Positions 5,178 to 6,658 of a DNA stretch of 6,658 nt are shown here, piece by piece. A model generated the notes under the pieces. It saw only the letters and a program-made list of their open reading frames with translations. It was not told the origin of the DNA and ran no database searches. Made by a program: the position numbers and the translations under genes. The DNA comes from Acidobacteriaceae bacterium (GTDB lineage: Bacteria > Acidobacteriota > Terriglobia > Terriglobales > Acidobacteriaceae): the NCBI GenBank assembly GCA_030044455.1, contig JASHVU010000607.1, forward strand, positions 1 to 6,658, written 5' to 3'. How positions within the stretch are numbered: position 1 is the first letter of the stretch; each line of letters begins with the position of its first letter.

Positions 5178-6278
5178 TCATTCCCGGTCAAGACTGAGCG
5201 CCATGGCGTCAAGCGAGAGCGACCGCAGCAGATTGCGCCGCATTCCCTGCTCAACCTGGGTAACCGCATGAACGGCAGCGTCGATCCACTCAACGCTCAG
5301 GCCTGCCGACAGTTTGCCGAGTTCCGTTTCCAGATCCAGGTTGCGAATCAGCGCGGAACTGCCGGCAACCGTCAGCAGCAGGTCTTCAAGAAGGCTTGAA
5401 AGCGCGCGCAGCAGATTCAAGGTTTTCTCCTGCCCATCGGCGCCCGCCCGATACGACTCAGTGGCCTGGAAGAGTTGCGTGTAGCCGCGCTCCTGAATCG
5501 CTCCCCGCAGGATTACCAGCGCATCCTGGCGGCTGACAAGGTACTTGTCGAGATCGATCGTCAGGGCGCGCCCTACAGCGCCTTCGGCGAGCCGCGAGGC
5601 GAGCGCCCGGTCGCGCGGCTTCAGTTCCGGCCGCCGCTGGGCCAGCAGAGCCTCGAGTTCGCCGGCCGGCAGCGCGCCCAGCCGGTGAATGACCGCGCGG
5701 GAACGGATGGTGGGCAGCAGTTCCTGAGGATTCTCAGTGAGCAGAATCAAGGTGGTGTGTTCCGGCGGTTCTTCAAGGAGTTTAAGAAGGCTGTTGGCTG
5801 CCTCTTTCATAAACGCCGACGAGGTGAAAATGGTGAACGCGCGCTTAGCCTCTACCGGCGGGCGATAGTAGGCCGCGTGGATGGCCTGCCGCACCTGCCC
5901 CAGCTTGATCATTAACTGCGGTGGGTCGGGGGGAATAACAAGCACGTCGGGGTGGGTCTGGACCAGGATGCGGGTCTCGCGCTTGTCGGTCTCACGCAGG
6001 TCTTCGCGGGCGGCAACAGCCTCAGCCACCAGTTCTTCGAGGTTTGCCGCCGCTCCAATGCGTGTGCAATTTGAACACCGGTCGCAGTAATCCGGCAGGC
6101 CGCCGATTTCGCGGGGATCAAGGCAATTAGCAACTTTGGCCAGCATCAGCGCCAGGGTGTATTTGCCCGCGCCGGCAGGTCCGGCCAGGATGAGCGAATG
6201 GGGCAGCCTGCCTGCGCGGACGCTCTCGCGCAGGTGGGTTACCGTGGCCGCATTGCCCAGAAAGTCGCTGAAGCCCAC
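5178..6278 (-). CDS. holB: DNA polymerase III delta' subunit (clamp-loader AAA+ protein)
   Basis: Delta' is the rigid stator of the clamp loader that opens and closes the beta sliding clamp at primed DNA. The 366-residue protein starts with the family opening GFSDFLGN and RLPHSLILAGPAGAGKYT. The P-loop is at 33-41, with Lys39 but Tyr40 where Ser/Thr is usual. A zinc-type cysteine set follows (C52, C65, C68, C71), then an insert of about 35 mostly charged residues before THPDVLVIPPD (108-118). LLKLLEEPPEHTTLILLTENP (164-184) is the diagnostic delta'/DnaX core. The Walker B equivalent (RAFTIFTSSAFM, 146-157) has no acidic residue, and the SRC motif is SRA (193-195), so ATP hydrolysis is unlikely, as in other delta' proteins. 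The C-terminal half (205-366) is the helical collar region. The start codon is GTG; no Shine-Dalgarno is seen, and TATTCT six bases upstream suggests a leaderless message. The usual neighbour tmk is not beside it. Confidence 0.94.
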   Translation of the reverse strand: MGFSDFLGNAATVTHLRESVRAGRLPHSLILAGPAGAGKYTLALMLAKVANCLDPREIGGLPDYCDRCSNCTRIGAAANLEELVAEAVAAREDLRETDKRETRILVQTHPDVLVIPPDPPQLMIKLGQVRQAIHAAYYRPPVEAKRAFTIFTSSAFMKEAANSLLKLLEEPPEHTTLILLTENPQELLPTIRSRAVIHRLGALPAGELEALLAQRRPELKPRDRALASRLAEGAVGRALTIDLDKYLVSRQDALVILRGAIQERGYTQLFQATESYRAGADGQEKTLNLLRALSSLLEDLLLTVAGSSALIRNLDLETELGKLSAGLSVEWIDAAVHAVTQVEQGMRRNLLRSLSLDAMALSLDRE

Positions 6279-6284
6279 GGAATG

Positions 6285-6290
6285 AGAATA
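6285..6290 (-). promoter_or_regulatory. -10-like element six bases upstream of the holB GTG
   Basis: TATTCT on the minus strand is followed by CATTCC and the GTG start. A transcript starting at the usual distance would begin at or next to the GTG. A TTGGAC box lies upstream but at a spacing of about 20 bases, longer than ideal, so the promoter call is tentative. Confidence 0.3.
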
Positions 6291-6300
6291 GACGACCGAG

Positions 6301-6332
6301 ACCGCTTGGTGTCCAACCGCTTGGCGCCAAGC
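6301..6332 (-). promoter_or_regulatory. Tandem palindromes upstream of holB
   Basis: GCTTGGCGCCAAGC (6319-6332) is a perfect 14-bp palindrome. Fifteen bases to the left a related dyad TTGG-TGT-CCAA (6306-6316) occurs, and the surrounding ACCGCTTGG is repeated directly (6301-6309 and 6316-6324). The pair lies 23-54 bases upstream of the holB start, overlapping the expected -35 zone. It looks like a two-site operator for an unknown regulator. Confidence 0.4.
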
Positions 6333-6489
6333 CTGGGACGGAGAGCGAAGTACCCTACCCCCGGAGTAGCAGATGGTTAAGTGGCTTTTGTTCAGTCGTT
6401 TGCGCGTCCGAATTCTTGTACAGCCAATTCATCCTAAAGGGGTTATTGCTTAAAACTCTCATAAATAAAGAGTTAGGAGCGCAGCAGCA

Positions 6490-6540
6490 ATGATCCGAGC
6501 GCAGGCATTCTTCCTCTCCTTCACCCGCATTTCAATTTAA
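6490..6540 (+). CDS. Possible 16-residue small ORF with Shine-Dalgarno
   Basis: ATG at 6490 opens a short frame ending at TAA 6538-6540, encoding a small peptide with a central hydrophobic run (AFFLSF). AGGAG (6475-6479) lies 10 bases upstream and directly follows a hairpin (6454-6474) whose right arm abuts it. This could be a leader peptide or chance; nothing beyond the start signals supports translation. Confidence 0.2.
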   Translation: MIRAQAFFLSFTRISI

Positions 6541-6616
6541 CGCAAGGCCCTGAAATGAACTGCAAACTGAACTGAAAGTGGCGGCAAAGGTCTTATGTGA
6601 CAAGTTCTATGGATTT

Positions 6617-6638
6617 TTTGTCAACTATGCTTGACAAA
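6617..6638. promoter_or_regulatory. TTTGTCAA/TTGACAAA dyad overlapping a -35-like box
   Basis: TTTGTCAA (6617-6624) and TTGACAAA (6631-6638) are perfect 8-bp complements around CTATGC. The right arm is also a consensus TTGACA -35 (6631-6636). Related motifs lie at 6598-6603 (TGACAA) and 6643-6648 (AGACAA). The overlap of dyad and -35 suggests an operator controlling the promoter. Confidence 0.45.
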
Positions 6639-6658
6639 TCTTAGACAATTATGTAAAG
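6631..6658 (+). promoter_or_regulatory. Candidate sigma-70-type promoter reading out of the window
   Basis: Perfect TTGACA (6631-6636), then 17 bases, then TAAAG at the window edge (6654-6658), where the sixth base of the -10 is cut off. The spacing is ideal and the surroundings are AT-rich. The controlled gene would lie to the right on the plus strand. Confidence 0.45.

Larger units (their letters stand above)
6333..6658. other. Right-end non-coding region
   Basis: No gene with family similarity is visible. The region becomes AT-rich toward the right. It contains a weak hairpin AACTCT-9-AGAGTT (6454-6474), a possible 16-codon ORF (6490-6540) and, at the end, TGACAA-type motifs with a rightward promoter-like sequence. 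It is probably the upstream region of a plus-strand gene lying beyond the window. Confidence 0.5.

Noticed and set aside
4997..5197. 66-codon plus-strand frame between holB and the hfq-like gene
   Set aside because: No Shine-Dalgarno, overlaps the holB 3' end antisense, and shows no recognisable domain.
1..6658. tRNA, rRNA, CRISPR, insertion sequence or toxin-antitoxin pair
   Set aside because: Scanning by eye on both strands found no cloverleaf, no evenly spaced repeats, no transposase-like frame and no overlapping small gene pair.

Overview
The window looks like chromosomal housekeeping DNA from a GC-rich bacterium, most likely an acidobacterium (Terriglobia-like). This is an inference from the combination of genes: a SecA tail, a divergent Hfq-like protein with a long N-terminal extension, a lone CpaE/TadZ-type ATPase, and the style of the HolB protein. 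No single sequence proves the lineage. I see no transposase, integrase, phage gene, CRISPR array, tRNA or rRNA.

Layout from left to right. The 3' end of secA (+) enters from the left and ends at 297 with a zinc-binding SEC-C tail. A 10-bp stem-loop separates it from a convergent small unknown gene (409-762, -) that has a strong ribosome binding site. About 325 non-coding bases follow, then a CpaE/TadZ-family pilus-localisation ATPase (1088-2287, -). Upstream of that gene lie two tandem dyads with related half-sites. The 2381-2703 gap holds a widely spaced, nearly perfect inverted repeat. A CYTH-domain triphosphate-binding enzyme (2704-3279, -) is divergent from a full-length Sua5/TsaC threonylcarbamoyl-AMP synthase (3340-4425, +), with only about 60 bp between the starts. 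Sua5 converges on an Hfq-like RNA chaperone gene (4499-4843, -). Upstream of it is a 334-bp gap rich in dyads and short repeats. Then comes holB, the DNA polymerase III delta' subunit (5178-6278, -, GTG start). The last 380 bp contain no convincing gene, but hold tandem palindromes just upstream of holB, a possible 16-residue ORF, and at the far right a cluster of TGACAA motifs with a sigma-70-like TTGACA box reading out of the window.

The genes serve separate core functions: protein export, t6A tRNA modification, replication, RNA-based regulation, surface pilus placement and triphosphate metabolism. Apart from spacing there is little sign of operons: each gene has its own upstream gap. The more unusual material lies in those gaps and in family-atypical residues of the Hfq-like, CpaE-like and HolB proteins. 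I found no clearly novel multi-gene system.
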